In this document: positions 46,400-55,618 of the stretch, piece after piece
Layout of the letters: each line of letters opens with the position of its first letter
Numbering within the stretch: the first letter of the stretch is position 1
Assembly (NCBI RefSeq): GCF_001693485.1
Contig: NZ_MAXC01000033.1
Coordinates: 124,001 to 188,000, forward strand
Direction of reading: 5' to 3'
Length of the DNA stretch: 64,000 nt
Source of the DNA: Bradyrhizobium sp. LMTR 3
Lineage (GTDB): Bacteria > Pseudomonadota > Alphaproteobacteria > Rhizobiales > Xanthobacteraceae
Program-made: the position numbers and the translations under genes
Notes under the pieces: generated by a model
The model's database searches: none
Seen by the model: the letters and a program-made list of their open reading frames with translations, nothing else
Told to the model about the DNA's origin: nothing

Positions 46400-46873
46400 G
46401 TGGCCGAAAAAAAAGAACGCCCGACCAAGGTCGTCGCCGAAAACCGCAAGGCCCGATTCAATTATGCAATCGAGGACACGGTCGAGGCTGGCATCGCGCT
46501 GACCGGCACCGAAGTGAAGTCGATCCGCAATGGCAAGACCACCATTGCGGAGTCCTATGCGGATTCCAAGGACGGCGAGATCTGGCTGATCAACGCCAAT
46601 ATTCCGGAATATCTGCAGGCCAACCGCTTCAACCACGAGCCGAAACGGCCGCGCAAATTGCTGTTGCACCGAAAGCAGATCAACAAGCTGATGGGCGCAG
46701 TCGATCGCGAAGGCATGACGCTGATTCCGCTAAAACTCTATTTCAACGAGCGCGGCCGCGCCAAGCTGTTGCTGGCGATCGCCAAGGGCAAGAAACTGCA
46801 CGACAAGCGCGAGAGCGAAAAGAAGCGCGACTGGGGCCGGGAAAAAGGCCGCCTGATGCGGGCGAGAGGATAG
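46400..46873 (+). CDS. smpB: SsrA-binding protein
   Basis: 157 residues. [54 protein letters not shown] and the basic tail [20 protein letters not shown] are SmpB hallmarks. It delivers tmRNA to stalled ribosomes and works with RNase R (3.8 kb here). GTG start at 46400; the frame is open upstream through the palindrome but without homology. Confidence 0.95.
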   Translation: MAEKKERPTKVVAENRKARFNYAIEDTVEAGIALTGTEVKSIRNGKTTIAESYADSKDGEIWLINANIPEYLQANRFNHEPKRPRKLLLHRKQINKLMGAVDREGMTLIPLKLYFNERGRAKLLLAIAKGKKLHDKRESEKKRDWGREKGRLMRARG

Positions 46874-46947
46874 GGGTGAATAGCGAATAGGGAAATTCTC
46901 TGAAGCCGACCCTTCCATTCGCTATTCGCGAACGAGAGGAAGACGAG

Positions 46948-47523
46948 ATGGCTCAATCCAATCTGCATGAAGTCGACTGGAGCAAGATCCCTCCGCCGGT
47001 CGACGACGGCGCGTCTGCGCATCTCGTCGGCATGGCGATTCCGCCGGTCACGCTGCTGGCCACCGATGATAGTTCGGTGACGCTCTCGGCGCTTCCCGGC
47101 CGCACCGTGGTGTTCGCCTATCCCCGCACCGGGTCGCCGGGCAAGATCAGCCTGGTCGACGACTGGGACATGATCCCTGGCGCGCGGGGCTGCACGCCGC
47201 AAACCTGCTCGTTCCGCGATCTGTTTGCGGAATTGAAAGCGGCCGGCACCAGGCAGGTGTTCGGTCTATCAACCCAGGACAACGTCTACCAGACCGAGAT
47301 GGCGTCACGGCTGCATTTGCCGTTTCCGGTTCTGTCGGATGAAAAGCTTAGGCTCACCCGCGCCCTGAACTTGCCGACCATGGAAGTGGCGGGACTGACG
47401 TTGATCAAGCGGCTGGCGCTGATCGTCGACGATGGGCGCATTGCTCACGTGTTCTATCCAGTTTTCCCGCCCGACCGGAACGCCGCCGACGTACTGGCAT
47501 GGCTGAGGGAAAATCCGCGGTAG
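46948..47523 (+). CDS. Peroxiredoxin-like thiol protein (AhpC/TSA fold)
   Basis: 191 residues. The thioredoxin-fold core shows TVVFAYPRTGSPG followed by GARGCTPQTCSFRDLFAELK, with Cys residues at the peroxidatic region shifted relative to classical peroxiredoxins, then GLSTQDNVYQTEMASRLHLP and PVLSDEKLRLTRALNLPT. Probably reduces peroxides or organic hydroperoxides. Ribosome-binding site GAGAGGAAG before ATG 46948. Confidence 0.82.
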   Translation: MAQSNLHEVDWSKIPPPVDDGASAHLVGMAIPPVTLLATDDSSVTLSALPGRTVVFAYPRTGSPGKISLVDDWDMIPGARGCTPQTCSFRDLFAELKAAGTRQVFGLSTQDNVYQTEMASRLHLPFPVLSDEKLRLTRALNLPTMEVAGLTLIKRLALIVDDGRIAHVFYPVFPPDRNAADVLAWLRENPR

Positions 47524-47530
47524 GCATTTT

Positions 47531-47620
47531 GTAGGGTGGGCAAAGGCGCTCTTGCGCCGTGCCCACCATCTATCGAACCGCGACACTGATGGTGGGCACG
47601 CTTCGCTTTGCCCACCCTAC
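47531..47620. repeat. Repeat 'GTAGGGTGGGCAAAGGCGC...', copy 1
   Basis: 90 bp: GTAGGGTGGGCAAAGGCG, inner GTGCCCACCAT / ATGGTGGGCAC arms, and a right end CTTTGCCCACCCTAC. Copies at 57064-57190 and 60422-60513. Confidence 0.9.
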
Positions 47621-47624
47621 GATT

Positions 47625-48278
47625 CTACGACTCCAAATCGTTCCGCACTTTTGCAAACACGTCGCGAAACATCTCCGGTGTCAGCACCCGTGTGTTGGTG
47701 TTGTAGCGCGAGCAGTGATAGCTGTCGTAGAGTCTGATCGCGCCGGCTTTATGCACGGCGCCGTGCGCAAAGGGGGCGGCGCCATTGCGCAGGCCGAGCG
47801 CCTTCAGGGTCGAGTCATGTGCAATGCGGCCGAGCAGCACGATCGCGCGCAGTTTGGGCATGGTCGCAATTGTCGTCGCCAGAAATTGCCGGCAGGTGCT
47901 GATCTCGACCGGCAGCGGCTTGTTTTGCGGCGGCACGCAGCGCACCGCGTTGCTGATCCGGCAGTTGACGAGCTTCAGTCCGTCGTCCGGTCGCGCCTGG
48001 TAGACGCCCTTCGCAAAGCCGTATTCCAGCAAGGTCGCATACAAGAGATCGCCGGCGTAATCGCCGGTGAACGGGCGTCCGGTCCGGTTGGCGCCCTGCA
48101 GGCCCGGCGCCAGCCCGACAATCAACAGTTGCGCGGAGGCATCGCCGAACGAAGCGACCGGCGAGTTGTGCCAGCCCGGCTCGCGGGCACGTGCCTGCGC
48201 GCGAAATTCGGCGAGCCTCGGGCAGAGCGGGCAGTTGCGGTCGGGTTCGGCAGCCGCAGGGGCGGGGAGATTAGCCAT
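47625..48278 (-). CDS. Uracil-DNA glycosylase, family 5 (UDGb)
   Basis: 217 residues. CPLCPRLAEFRAQ with Cys residues for an iron-sulfur cluster, GLAPGLQGANRTGRPFTGD (family-5 motif with no catalytic Asp of family 1), and YHCSRYNTNTRVLTPEMF. It removes uracil and hypoxanthine from DNA. Length normal. It is convergent with the peroxiredoxin gene across a repeat. Confidence 0.92.
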   Translation of the reverse strand: MANLPAPAAAEPDRNCPLCPRLAEFRAQARAREPGWHNSPVASFGDASAQLLIVGLAPGLQGANRTGRPFTGDYAGDLLYATLLEYGFAKGVYQARPDDGLKLVNCRISNAVRCVPPQNKPLPVEISTCRQFLATTIATMPKLRAIVLLGRIAHDSTLKALGLRNGAAPFAHGAVHKAGAIRLYDSYHCSRYNTNTRVLTPEMFRDVFAKVRNDLES

Positions 48279-48287
48279 CAGTCCAAT

Positions 48288-48352
48288 GCGTTTTCGAGCG
48301 AAATTGAGTCACGGACCTGATCCGGCGTCGATACCGGTTCGCGTCAGATGCG
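48288..48352. repeat. Hairpin repeat related to 30816-30859
   Basis: GCGTTTTCGAGCGAAATTGA at the left and ACCGGTTCGCGTCAGATGCG at the right; same ends as the gatC-linked repeat, with a longer middle. Confidence 0.55.
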
Positions 48353-48356
48353 CGCG

Positions 48357-48401
48357 CCAAAACAAAAAGCCCCGGTTCTGTTTTCAATCAGAACCGAGGC
48401 T
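48357..48401 (-). terminator. Rho-independent terminator of the NYN gene
   Basis: On the minus strand, GCCTCGGTTCTG pairs with CAGAACCGGGGC, followed by TTTTTGTTTT. Confidence 0.85.
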
Positions 48402-48423
48402 CTAGCAGTGTACTGGCTCATGC

Positions 48424-49053
48424 TCAATCGTCGAAATCGTCGTCGCCGGCCCGTGGCGCCACGGTGGTCGCGCGCTGCAGGAATTGCGGCGAGTGGTGAC
48501 GCGGCTCGCGCGGGGCAGGGCGCTCGGAGGGATCACGGCCCAGCTTTGATTGCAGTTCGACGAGATCGGTGAAGACATCGGCCTGGCGGCGCAGTTCGTC
48601 GGCGATCATCGGCGGCTGGCTCGAAATGGTCGAAACGACCGTGACGCGAACGCCGCGGCGCTGCACCGCTTCCACCAGCGAGCGGAAATCGCCGTCGCCC
48701 GAAAACAACACGATCTGATCGACATGCTCGGCGAGTTCCATGGCATCGACGGCGAGTTCGATATCCATATTGCCTTTCACCTTGCGGCGGCCGGATGCGT
48801 CGATGAATTCCTTCGTTGCCTTGGTGACGACGGTGTAGCCGTTGTAGTCGAGCCAGTCGATCAATGGACGGATCGAGGAGTATTCCTGATCCTCGATGAT
48901 TGCCGTGTAGTAAAACGCACGCAACAGCGTTCCCCGGCTCTGAAATTCCTTGAGAAGGCGCTTGTAATCGATGTCGAAGCCGAGCGTCTTGGCCGTTGCG
49001 TAGAGGTTGGCGCCATCGATGAAGAGCGCAATCTTGTTGGAAGCTGGTGACAT
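48424..49053 (-). CDS. NYN-domain (LabA/DUF88-like PIN fold) protein
   Basis: 209 residues. NKIALFIDGANLYATAKTLG supplies the first Asp, then KGNMDIELAVDAMELAEHVD and IVLFSGDGDFRSLVEAVQRRGV the others of a PIN-like nuclease site; the C-terminus is an acidic/Arg-rich disordered tail ending DDDFDD. Family members are putative RNases. TTG precedes the preferred ATG at 49053. Monocistronic with its own terminator. Confidence 0.88.
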   Translation of the reverse strand: MSPASNKIALFIDGANLYATAKTLGFDIDYKRLLKEFQSRGTLLRAFYYTAIIEDQEYSSIRPLIDWLDYNGYTVVTKATKEFIDASGRRKVKGNMDIELAVDAMELAEHVDQIVLFSGDGDFRSLVEAVQRRGVRVTVVSTISSQPPMIADELRRQADVFTDLVELQSKLGRDPSERPAPREPRHHSPQFLQRATTVAPRAGDDDFDD

Positions 49054-49145
49054 CAAATGGTTCTCACGTTGTTGTTAGCTTTTCTAGCGCAGCGGCTAAC
49101 GACCGCGCGCACTTTCCGGTTCTGTTGCCTAAAGTTCGGTGAATC

Positions 49146-49340
49146 GTGCCCCACGACAGTCACCACTGCAATTATGGTGAGGCGAGGGCGAAAAACCTAT
49201 ACTTTGGACAGTGCAATGAAGAGATTTACTTGTCCTGTACGGCAACCCTGCCGCGTCTGGACGCTCCGGCCGTTCCTGTCCCCGTTCCGGCCCCAGAGTT
49301 GGCGTACCAGAGCCCATTGGGAAGGCAAATCACAATTTAG
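49146..49340 (+). CDS. Possible small Cys/His protein
   Basis: 64 residues from GTG 49146. The N-terminal half has His/Cys (DSHHCNYGEARAKNLYFGQC and a Cys after EEIYLS), the second half is Pro/Val/Ala-rich and ends SPLGRQITI. Its length, composition and mirror-free frame are suggestive, but no ribosome-binding site is strong. It lies within the 364-bp gap between the NYN and rpoZ genes, which otherwise shows no gene. Confidence 0.35.
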   Translation: MPHDSHHCNYGEARAKNLYFGQCNEEIYLSCTATLPRLDAPAVPVPVPAPELAYQSPLGRQITI

Positions 49341-49417
49341 TCTTGCGAAACGGCCTCAGCCGCTATAACTAGCGCCGATAACCGACATATTGGCCCCCAT
49401 TAACGGAGCGACAGTCT

Positions 49418-49810
49418 ATGGCGCGCGTCACCGTGGAAGATTGCATTGACAAGGTCGACAACCGGTTCGACCTGGTCCTGCTGGCGGCGCATCGCGCCCG
49501 TATGATTTCGTCCGGATCGCAACTCACGGTTGATCGCGATAACGACAAAAATCCGGTCGTTTCGCTGCGGGAAATCGCCGATTCCACGATTTCCCCGGAA
49601 GACCTCCGCGAGGAACTGGTTCATTCCCTGCAGAAATTCGTCGAGGTCGACGAGCCTGAGCCCGATACCGTGCCTTTGATCGGCTCGGCCGGTGCCAGCG
49701 TGGATGCCGACGACACCGAGGTTGCGGTCGAGCGCATGACCGAAGAAGAGCTCCTCAAGGGGCTGGAAGGCCTGGCGCCGCCGGAAGAGCAGCCCGAAGA
49801 GGACGAGTAA
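49418..49810 (+). CDS. rpoZ: RNA polymerase omega subunit
   Basis: 130 residues. [20 protein letters not shown] and [20 protein letters not shown] are standard omega; an extended acidic C-terminal half ([21 protein letters not shown]) is typical of alphaproteobacteria. It helps assemble beta' and takes part in ppGpp binding; rsh, which makes ppGpp, follows. Own terminator follows. Confidence 0.96.
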   Translation: MARVTVEDCIDKVDNRFDLVLLAAHRARMISSGSQLTVDRDNDKNPVVSLREIADSTISPEDLREELVHSLQKFVEVDEPEPDTVPLIGSAGASVDADDTEVAVERMTEEELLKGLEGLAPPEEQPEEDE

Positions 49811-49849
49811 CCCGGAACCTTCTGGTCCGTCCCGAACTCCCGATCTGTC

Positions 49850-49884
49850 AAAGGCCCGGACGTCAGTCCGGGCCTTTGCTTTTG
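49850..49884 (+). terminator. Rho-independent terminator of rpoZ
   Basis: AAAGGCCCGGAC (49850-49861) and GTCCGGGCCTTT (49866-49877) form a perfect stem with a 4-base loop, followed by GCTTTTG. Confidence 0.93.
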
Positions 49885-50114
49885 TTGACATTTTTGCGGT
49901 TACAATGCGTCCTTGGCCGGCGCGGCCGAAAACGGCTGACCAGGCGGGCTGACAGGACGTCGGGTTGGGCGTTGGACGGCCGCAGGCCCAAGCGAAATTG
50001 AACCGTATCGCGGCCAGCGCGGCGTGCATCGCCGTTCGAAAACGCATTAGATACGTAAACGAGATACATAACGGCGGGACCCGTCCGGGTCTGTTGGAAG
50101 AAGGTAGTGATGTG

Positions 50115-52406
50115 ATGGCGTATTGGCGCCGCAGCTCCCGGCAAATGCAGGCCGCGACCGGCCAGGTCGCGGTGGCGCCGGGGTCGCCCGTGGCGGAGAA
50201 GCCGAAATCGCCGCGTTCGCGCATGATGCGGCAGTACGATCTGGTCGAGCGCGTCCGCACGTATAATCCGGATACCAACGAAGACCTGCTCAATCGCGCC
50301 TATGTCTACGCCATGAAGGCGCATGGCACGCAGACGCGCGCGTCCGGCGATCCCTATTTCTCGCATCCGCTCGAGGTCGCGGCGATCCTGACCAATCTTA
50401 AGCTCGACGACGCCACCATCGTCGCGGCGCTGCTGCACGATACCATCGAGGATACCGAAGCGACGCGTGCCGAGATCGACAATATCTTCGGCCACGAGAT
50501 CGGCGCGCTGGTCGAAGGGCTCACCAAGCTGAAGCGGCTGGAGCTGGTCTCGCGCGAAGCCAAGCAGGCCGAGAACCTGCGCAAGCTCTTGCTGGCGATC
50601 GCCGACGACGTCCGCGTGCTCCTGATCAAGCTCGCCGATCGCCTGCACAACATGCGCACGCTGGAATTCGTGCCGCACGCCTCGCGCCGTCGCATTGCCG
50701 AGGAAACGCTGGACATCTATGCGCCGCTCGCCGGCCGCATGGGTATGCATGAGATGCGCGAGGAACTGGAAGATCTATCCTTCCACGTGCTCGATCCCGA
50801 AGCCTATGCGGTGGTGAAGCAGCGGCTCGACGCGCTTGCCGACCGCAACCGCAACCTGATCGGCGAGATCGAAAGCCAGCTCTCCAAGAACCTGCAGAAG
50901 AACGGGATCACTGCGCGCGTCTATGGCCGCCGCAAGCAGCCGTTCTCGATCTGGACCAAAATGGAGCGAAAGTCGGTCGGCTTCGAGCAACTGTCCGACA
51001 TCTACGGCTTCCGCATCATTCTGGGCGACGCCGAGTCTTGCTACCGCGCGCTTGGCGTGGTGCATACCACCTGGCCGGTGGTGCCAGGGCGCTTCAAGGA
51101 CTACATCTCGACGCCGAAGCAGAACGACTATCGCTCGCTGCACACCACCGTGATCGGACCCGGCAACCAGCGTGTCGAGCTGCAGATCCGCACCGAGGAA
51201 ATGAACCAGATCGCCGAATTCGGCATTGCCGCACATGCCTTCTACAAGGAGGGCATGGGCTCGCCGACCGAGCGGCTGGAGCATGAATCCAACGCCTTTG
51301 CCTGGCTGCGTCACACCGTCGGCATCCTCTCCGAAAGCGCCAATCCGGAAGAGTTTCTGGAGCACACCAAGCTCGAATTGTTCCACGACCAGGTGTTCTG
51401 CTTCACCCCGAAGGGCAAACTGATCGCGCTGCCGCGGGAAGCCAATGTGATCGACTTCGCGTATGCCGTGCATACCGATGTCGGCAATTCGGCGGTCGGC
51501 TGCAAGATCAACGGCAAGTTCGCGCCGCTGTCGTCCGAATTGCAGAACGGCGACGAGGTCGAGGTGTTGACCTCGCAGGCGCAGTCGGCGCCGCCCTCGG
51601 CATGGGAATCGCTAGCGGTCACCGGCAAGGCCCGCGCCGCGATCCGCCGTGCCACGCGTACCGCGGTGCGCGATCAATATGCGGGACTTGGCCGCCGCAT
51701 CGTCGACCGCCTGTTTGCCCGCGCCAAGATCGAATACGCCGACGACAAGCTGAAGGGTGCATTGCCGCGCCTGGCGCGCGCCTCGATCGAAGACGTGATG
51801 GCCTCGGTCGGACGGGGTGAACTGAAGGCCTCCGACGTCGCCCGCGCGATGTACCCGGACTACAAGGAAGAGCGGTTGGTGAAATACGGGGCCAAGAAGA
51901 GCCTCGCGGTGAAATTGAAGCTGAAGTCGCCACCGCATCCGGCGCGCAGCACCTCCGTGATCCCGGTACGTGGCATCAATTCGGATTTGCCGGTGAAATT
52001 TGCGCCGAACGGCGGTGCGGTTCCGGGCGATCGCATCGTCGGCATCGTCACGCCGGGTGAGGGGATCACGATCTATCCGATCCAGTCGCCTGCGCTGAAG
52101 GATTTCGAGGAGGAGCCGGAGCGCTGGCTCGACGTGCGCTGGGATATCGATGAAGCCATGCCGCAGCGTTTCCCGGCGCGGATCCTGGTGCACAACGTCA
52201 ACGAGCCCGGCAGCCTCGCCCAGGTCGCCACCGTGATCGCCGAGCACGACGGCAATATCGACAATATCAGCATGTCGCGCCGCTCGCCCGATTTCACCGA
52301 GCTGACCATCGATCTCGAGGTCTATGACCTCAAGCATCTCAGTGCAATTATCGCTCAATTGCGTGCCAAGGCCGTCGTCGCCAAGGTCGAGCGCGTCAAT
52401 GGGTAG
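50115..52406 (+). CDS. rsh: Bifunctional (p)ppGpp synthetase/hydrolase
   Basis: 763 residues. HD hydrolase domain (SHPLEVAAILTNLK, ALLHDTIEDTEATR), synthetase domain (YGRRKQPFSIWTKMERK, DIYGFRII, KQNDYRSLHTTV), TGS (HDQVFCFTPKGKLIALP) and ACT at the C-terminus (PGSLAQVATVIAEHDGNID). It is the single Rel/SpoT homolog typical of alphaproteobacteria. ATG 50115 (MAYWRRSSRQ) is chosen. rpoZ directly upstream is the usual rpoZ-spoT order. Confidence 0.95.
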   Translation: MAYWRRSSRQMQAATGQVAVAPGSPVAEKPKSPRSRMMRQYDLVERVRTYNPDTNEDLLNRAYVYAMKAHGTQTRASGDPYFSHPLEVAAILTNLKLDDATIVAALLHDTIEDTEATRAEIDNIFGHEIGALVEGLTKLKRLELVSREAKQAENLRKLLLAIADDVRVLLIKLADRLHNMRTLEFVPHASRRRIAEETLDIYAPLAGRMGMHEMREELEDLSFHVLDPEAYAVVKQRLDALADRNRNLIGEIESQLSKNLQKNGITARVYGRRKQPFSIWTKMERKSVGFEQLSDIYGFRIILGDAESCYRALGVVHTTWPVVPGRFKDYISTPKQNDYRSLHTTVIGPGNQRVELQIRTEEMNQIAEFGIAAHAFYKEGMGSPTERLEHESNAFAWLRHTVGILSESANPEEFLEHTKLELFHDQVFCFTPKGKLIALPREANVIDFAYAVHTDVGNSAVGCKINGKFAPLSSELQNGDEVEVLTSQAQSAPPSAWESLAVTGKARAAIRRATRTAVRDQYAGLGRRIVDRLFARAKIEYADDKLKGALPRLARASIEDVMASVGRGELKASDVARAMYPDYKEERLVKYGAKKSLAVKLKLKSPPHPARSTSVIPVRGINSDLPVKFAPNGGAVPGDRIVGIVTPGEGITIYPIQSPALKDFEEEPERWLDVRWDIDEAMPQRFPARILVHNVNEPGSLAQVATVIAEHDGNIDNISMSRRSPDFTELTIDLEVYDLKHLSAIIAQLRAKAVVAKVERVNG

Positions 52407-52423
52407 ACTTTCCTGCGTCGTCG

Positions 52424-52553
52424 CCCCTCATGGTGAGGAGGCGCACTTGCGCCGTCTACGGACGACGCTTAGCGTCGCCGCGAGAACCATGAGGCCACAG
52501 TAGGGCCCGCATCCTTCGAGACGCGGCGAAGACGCCGCTCCTCAGGATGAGGG
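52424..52553. repeat. Palindromic repeat 'CCCCTCATGG...ATGAGGG', copy 2
   Basis: CCCCTCATGGTGAGGAGGCG at the left; CTCCTCAGGATGAGGG at the right; inner GCGACGCTAAGCG-type and GCGGCGAAGACGCCGC hairpins. Related to 42222-42356 in inverted orientation. Confidence 0.75.
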
Positions 52554-52568
52554 ATCGTCCACCAGAGA

Positions 52569-53351
52569 ATGCCCGCGAGTCCCAAAATGCCCAATCCCCC
52601 GCTTCGCCTCGGCGTCAATGTCGATCACGTCGCCACCTTGCGCAACGCGCGGCGCGGCGAGCGGCCGGATCCGGTGCGCGCCGCGCTGCTCGCGATCGAG
52701 GCGGGCGCCGACGGCATCACCGCGCATCTGCGTGAGGACCGCCGCCACATCCGCGACAGCGACATGGCCCGGCTGAAGGCCGAAATATCAAAACCGCTGA
52801 ATTTCGAGATGGCGGCTACGGAAGACATGCTGCGGATTTCGCTCGCGACAAAACCCCACGCCGTATGCCTGGTGCCGGAGCGCCGTGAAGAACTCACCAC
52901 CGAGGGTGGATTGGACGTGGTCGGCCAGCACAACGTGCTGGCCCCGTTCATCGCGCGGCTCAACGATGCCGGCATCCGGGTGTCGCTGTTCATCGCCGCC
53001 GACCCGCCGCAGATCGAGATGGCGGCAAAGTTGCGCGCGCCCGTGATCGAGATCCACACCGGCGGCTGGTGCGACGCCGTGGTCGACGGCCACGCTGACA
53101 AGGCCGAGGCGGAGTGGCGGCGAATCGTCGAGGGCGCCGCCCTGGCGCGGGCGGCGGGGCTGGAGGTCCATGCCGGCCACGGCCTCGACTACCAGACCGC
53201 GGAGACGATTTCAGCGCTGCCCGAGATCGCCGAGCTCAACATCGGCTATTTCATGATGGGGGAGGCCCTGTTCGTCGGCCTTGGCGAGACTGTGCGGCAG
53301 ATGCGCTCCGCAATGGACCGCGGCCGCCAGAAAGTCGCGGGCCGACCATGA
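52569..53351 (+). CDS. pdxJ: Pyridoxine 5'-phosphate synthase
   Basis: 260 residues. [54 protein letters not shown] and [12 protein letters not shown] are the PdxJ motifs for its TIM barrel. It makes pyridoxine phosphate from DXP and aminoacetone phosphate. A second ATG at 52587 is an alternative start. Its TGA overlaps the acpS ATG by 4 bp. Confidence 0.96.
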   Translation: MPASPKMPNPPLRLGVNVDHVATLRNARRGERPDPVRAALLAIEAGADGITAHLREDRRHIRDSDMARLKAEISKPLNFEMAATEDMLRISLATKPHAVCLVPERREELTTEGGLDVVGQHNVLAPFIARLNDAGIRVSLFIAADPPQIEMAAKLRAPVIEIHTGGWCDAVVDGHADKAEAEWRRIVEGAALARAAGLEVHAGHGLDYQTAETISALPEIAELNIGYFMMGEALFVGLGETVRQMRSAMDRGRQKVAGRP

Positions 53352-53767
53352 TCATCGGCATCGGTTCCGACCTGATCGACATCACGCGGGTTGCCAAGGT
53401 GATCGAGCGCCACGGCGACCGCTTCCTCGACCGCATCTTCACCGACGTCGAGCGCGCCAAGGCGGCGCGCCGCGCCAACAGTGAAAAAATGGTGGTCGCA
53501 ACCTATGCCAAGCGGTTCGCGGCCAAGGAGGCCTGTTCCAAGGCGCTCGGCACCGGCATCCGGCGCGGCGTCTGGTGGCGGGACATGGGGGTGGTGAACA
53601 TGCCGGGGGGACGGCCGACCATGAAACTTACCGGCGGCGCGCTGACCCGGCTCGAAGCGCTGACGCCGGAAGGCTTCGAGGCGCGAATCGATCTGTCGAT
53701 CACCGATGACTGGCCGCTGGCGCAGGCCTTCGTCATAATTTCGGCGGTCGCACCCGGCAAATCATGA
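53348..53767 (+). CDS. acpS: Holo-[acyl-carrier-protein] synthase
   Basis: 139 residues. [20 protein letters not shown] (Mg-binding Asp), [10 protein letters not shown], and [20 protein letters not shown] are AcpS motifs. It attaches phosphopantetheine to ACP. Overlaps pdxJ by 4 bp; the pdxJ-acpS-lepB-rnc-era order is common in this group. Confidence 0.96.
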   Translation: MIIGIGSDLIDITRVAKVIERHGDRFLDRIFTDVERAKAARRANSEKMVVATYAKRFAAKEACSKALGTGIRRGVWWRDMGVVNMPGGRPTMKLTGGALTRLEALTPEGFEARIDLSITDDWPLAQAFVIISAVAPGKS

Positions 53768-54050
53768 GCCGCGCAGGCGTTTGCGCCGGGGAAGCGGGAA
53801 AACTAAAAATCATTGATGTATCAATGGATTATAAAGTTTTGACAAGGCGCTTGATTGCGCGCCCACCAACAACCGTCTAAAAACGCCGCCAACGACCTGT
53901 TCGAGCCAGGGCCGATTCCGGTTACCGTCGGAATTGGCTCTCAACATCAGTTATCTAGACCATTTTCCTGACGCGAACGTATTTGGCGATTCGCGTGCGG
54001 AAAACGTTCTGCCACCGTGTGGGCTGGGGCCCGCGGGAATTGGGAAAGCG

Positions 54051-54809
54051 ATGAGCGTGACATCCGGCACAAAATCTGAAAGCGGCTTGGGTGAAACCAT
54101 CCGCGTCGTCATCCATGCTCTCCTGATCGCGCTCGTGATCCGCACCTTCCTGTTCCAGCCGTTCAACATCCCCTCGGGATCGATGAAGGCGACGCTTCTG
54201 GTCGGCGATTACCTGTTCGTCTCGAAATATTCCTACGGCTACAGCCACTATTCCATTCCATTGTCGCCGCCACTGTTCTCGGGCCGCATCTTCGGCTCGG
54301 AGCCGAACCGCGGCGACATCGTCGTGTTCCGCCTGCCGAAGGACGACTCCACCGATTACATCAAGCGCGTGATCGGCTTGCCGGGCGACCGCATCCAGAT
54401 GCGGGAAGGACTGCTCCACATCAACGACAAGCCGGTCAAGCGCGAGCGGCTTTCCGACTTCATCGGCGAGGACCCCTGCGGCTCCGACGCCACTGCGCGC
54501 GTCAAGCGCTGGAAGGAAACGCTGCCGAACGGCGTCAGCTATGAATCGCTCGATTGCGTCGACAACGGTTTCTACGACAACACCAACGTCTATACCGTGC
54601 CCCCCGGCCACTTCTTCATGATGGGCGACAACCGCGACAACTCCACCGATAGCCGCGTGCTGTCGGCGGTGGGCTACGTGCCGTTCGAAAACATCGTCGG
54701 CCGGGCACAGATGATCTTCTTCTCCATTGCCGAGGGCGAACACGCCTGGATGTTCTGGCGCTGGCCGACTGCGGTGCGCTGGAATCGCCTATTCACAATT
54801 GTGCGATGA
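54051..54809 (+). CDS. lepB: Signal peptidase I
   Basis: 252 residues. One N-terminal membrane helix (IRVVIHALLIALVIRTFLF), catalytic Ser in FNIPSGSMKATLL, Lys in YIKRVIGLPGDRI, and MGDNRDNSTDSR. It cleaves Sec/Tat signal peptides at the inner membrane. ATG 54051 follows GGGAAAG. It overlaps rnc by 4 bp. The preceding 283 bp hold no gene. Confidence 0.96.
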   Translation: MSVTSGTKSESGLGETIRVVIHALLIALVIRTFLFQPFNIPSGSMKATLLVGDYLFVSKYSYGYSHYSIPLSPPLFSGRIFGSEPNRGDIVVFRLPKDDSTDYIKRVIGLPGDRIQMREGLLHINDKPVKRERLSDFIGEDPCGSDATARVKRWKETLPNGVSYESLDCVDNGFYDNTNVYTVPPGHFFMMGDNRDNSTDSRVLSAVGYVPFENIVGRAQMIFFSIAEGEHAWMFWRWPTAVRWNRLFTIVR

Positions 54810-55618
54810 ACGACGAGACAGCGACCATTCCCGACACATCGGCCTCGGGCGAGCCGGGCCAGCAGGCGGATGCGCCCCGCGAAGCTGCGCCGAAGAAGAA
54901 GCGCGGCAAGGCCGGCGCGAAGGCTGCGGCTGCCGCGATCGAGGGACGCATCGGCTACAAATTTTCCGATCCGGCGCTGCTGACGACCGCCTTTACCCAT
55001 GTCTCGGCCTTGAAGCCCGCGACCCGACATCGCGCCGACAGTTATCAGCGGCTGGAATTCCTCGGCGACCACGTGCTCGGGCTGATTATCTCCGACATGC
55101 TATATCGCGCCTATCCGAGGGCGGACGAAGGCGAATTGTCCAAACGTCTCGCCGACCTCGTGCGCAAGGAAAGCTGCGCCGACGTCGCCAAGTCGCTCGG
55201 GCTGCTCGACGACATCAAGCTCGGCGCGGTGGGCGCAGGGGCGGGCGCGCGCCTGCGCAAATCCGTTCTCGGCGATATCTGCGAGGCGGTGATCGGGGCG
55301 ATCTATCTCGACGGCGGCTATGCGGCGGCCTCGCAATTCGTCGAGCGCAACTGGCTGGAGCGGATGCGCAAACCGCGCCGGCCGCTGCGCGATCCCAAGA
55401 CGGTGCTGCAGGAATGGGCCCAGAGCAAGGGCTTGCCGACGCCGGTCTATCGCGAGATCGAGCGCACCGGGCCGCATCACGACCCGCAGTTCCGCGTCGC
55501 TGTCGACTTGCCGGGGCTGGCGCCCGCCGAAGGCGTCGGCGGCTCCAAGCGCGCAGCCGAGAAGGTCGCAGCCTCCGTGATGATCGAACGCGAAGGCGTC
55601 GGCAGCAATGACAGTTGA
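54806..55618 (+). CDS. rnc: Ribonuclease III
   Basis: 270 residues. An alphaproteobacterial Lys/Ala-rich N-terminal extension of about 45 residues precedes the RNase III signature YQRLEFLGDHVLGLIISDML and GDICEAVIGAIYLDGG, then a dsRNA-binding domain. The extension resembles the Lys/Ala-rich tail of TopA. It processes rRNA and dsRNA. Overlaps lepB and era. Confidence 0.96.
   Translation: MNDETATIPDTSASGEPGQQADAPREAAPKKKRGKAGAKAAAAAIEGRIGYKFSDPALLTTAFTHVSALKPATRHRADSYQRLEFLGDHVLGLIISDMLYRAYPRADEGELSKRLADLVRKESCADVAKSLGLLDDIKLGAVGAGAGARLRKSVLGDICEAVIGAIYLDGGYAAASQFVERNWLERMRKPRRPLRDPKTVLQEWAQSKGLPTPVYREIERTGPHHDPQFRVAVDLPGLAPAEGVGGSKRAAEKVAASVMIEREGVGSNDS

Noticed and set aside
53839-53867. 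TTGACA at 53839 as -35 box of a lepB promoter
   Set aside because: No acceptable -10 sequence at 16-18 bp spacing.
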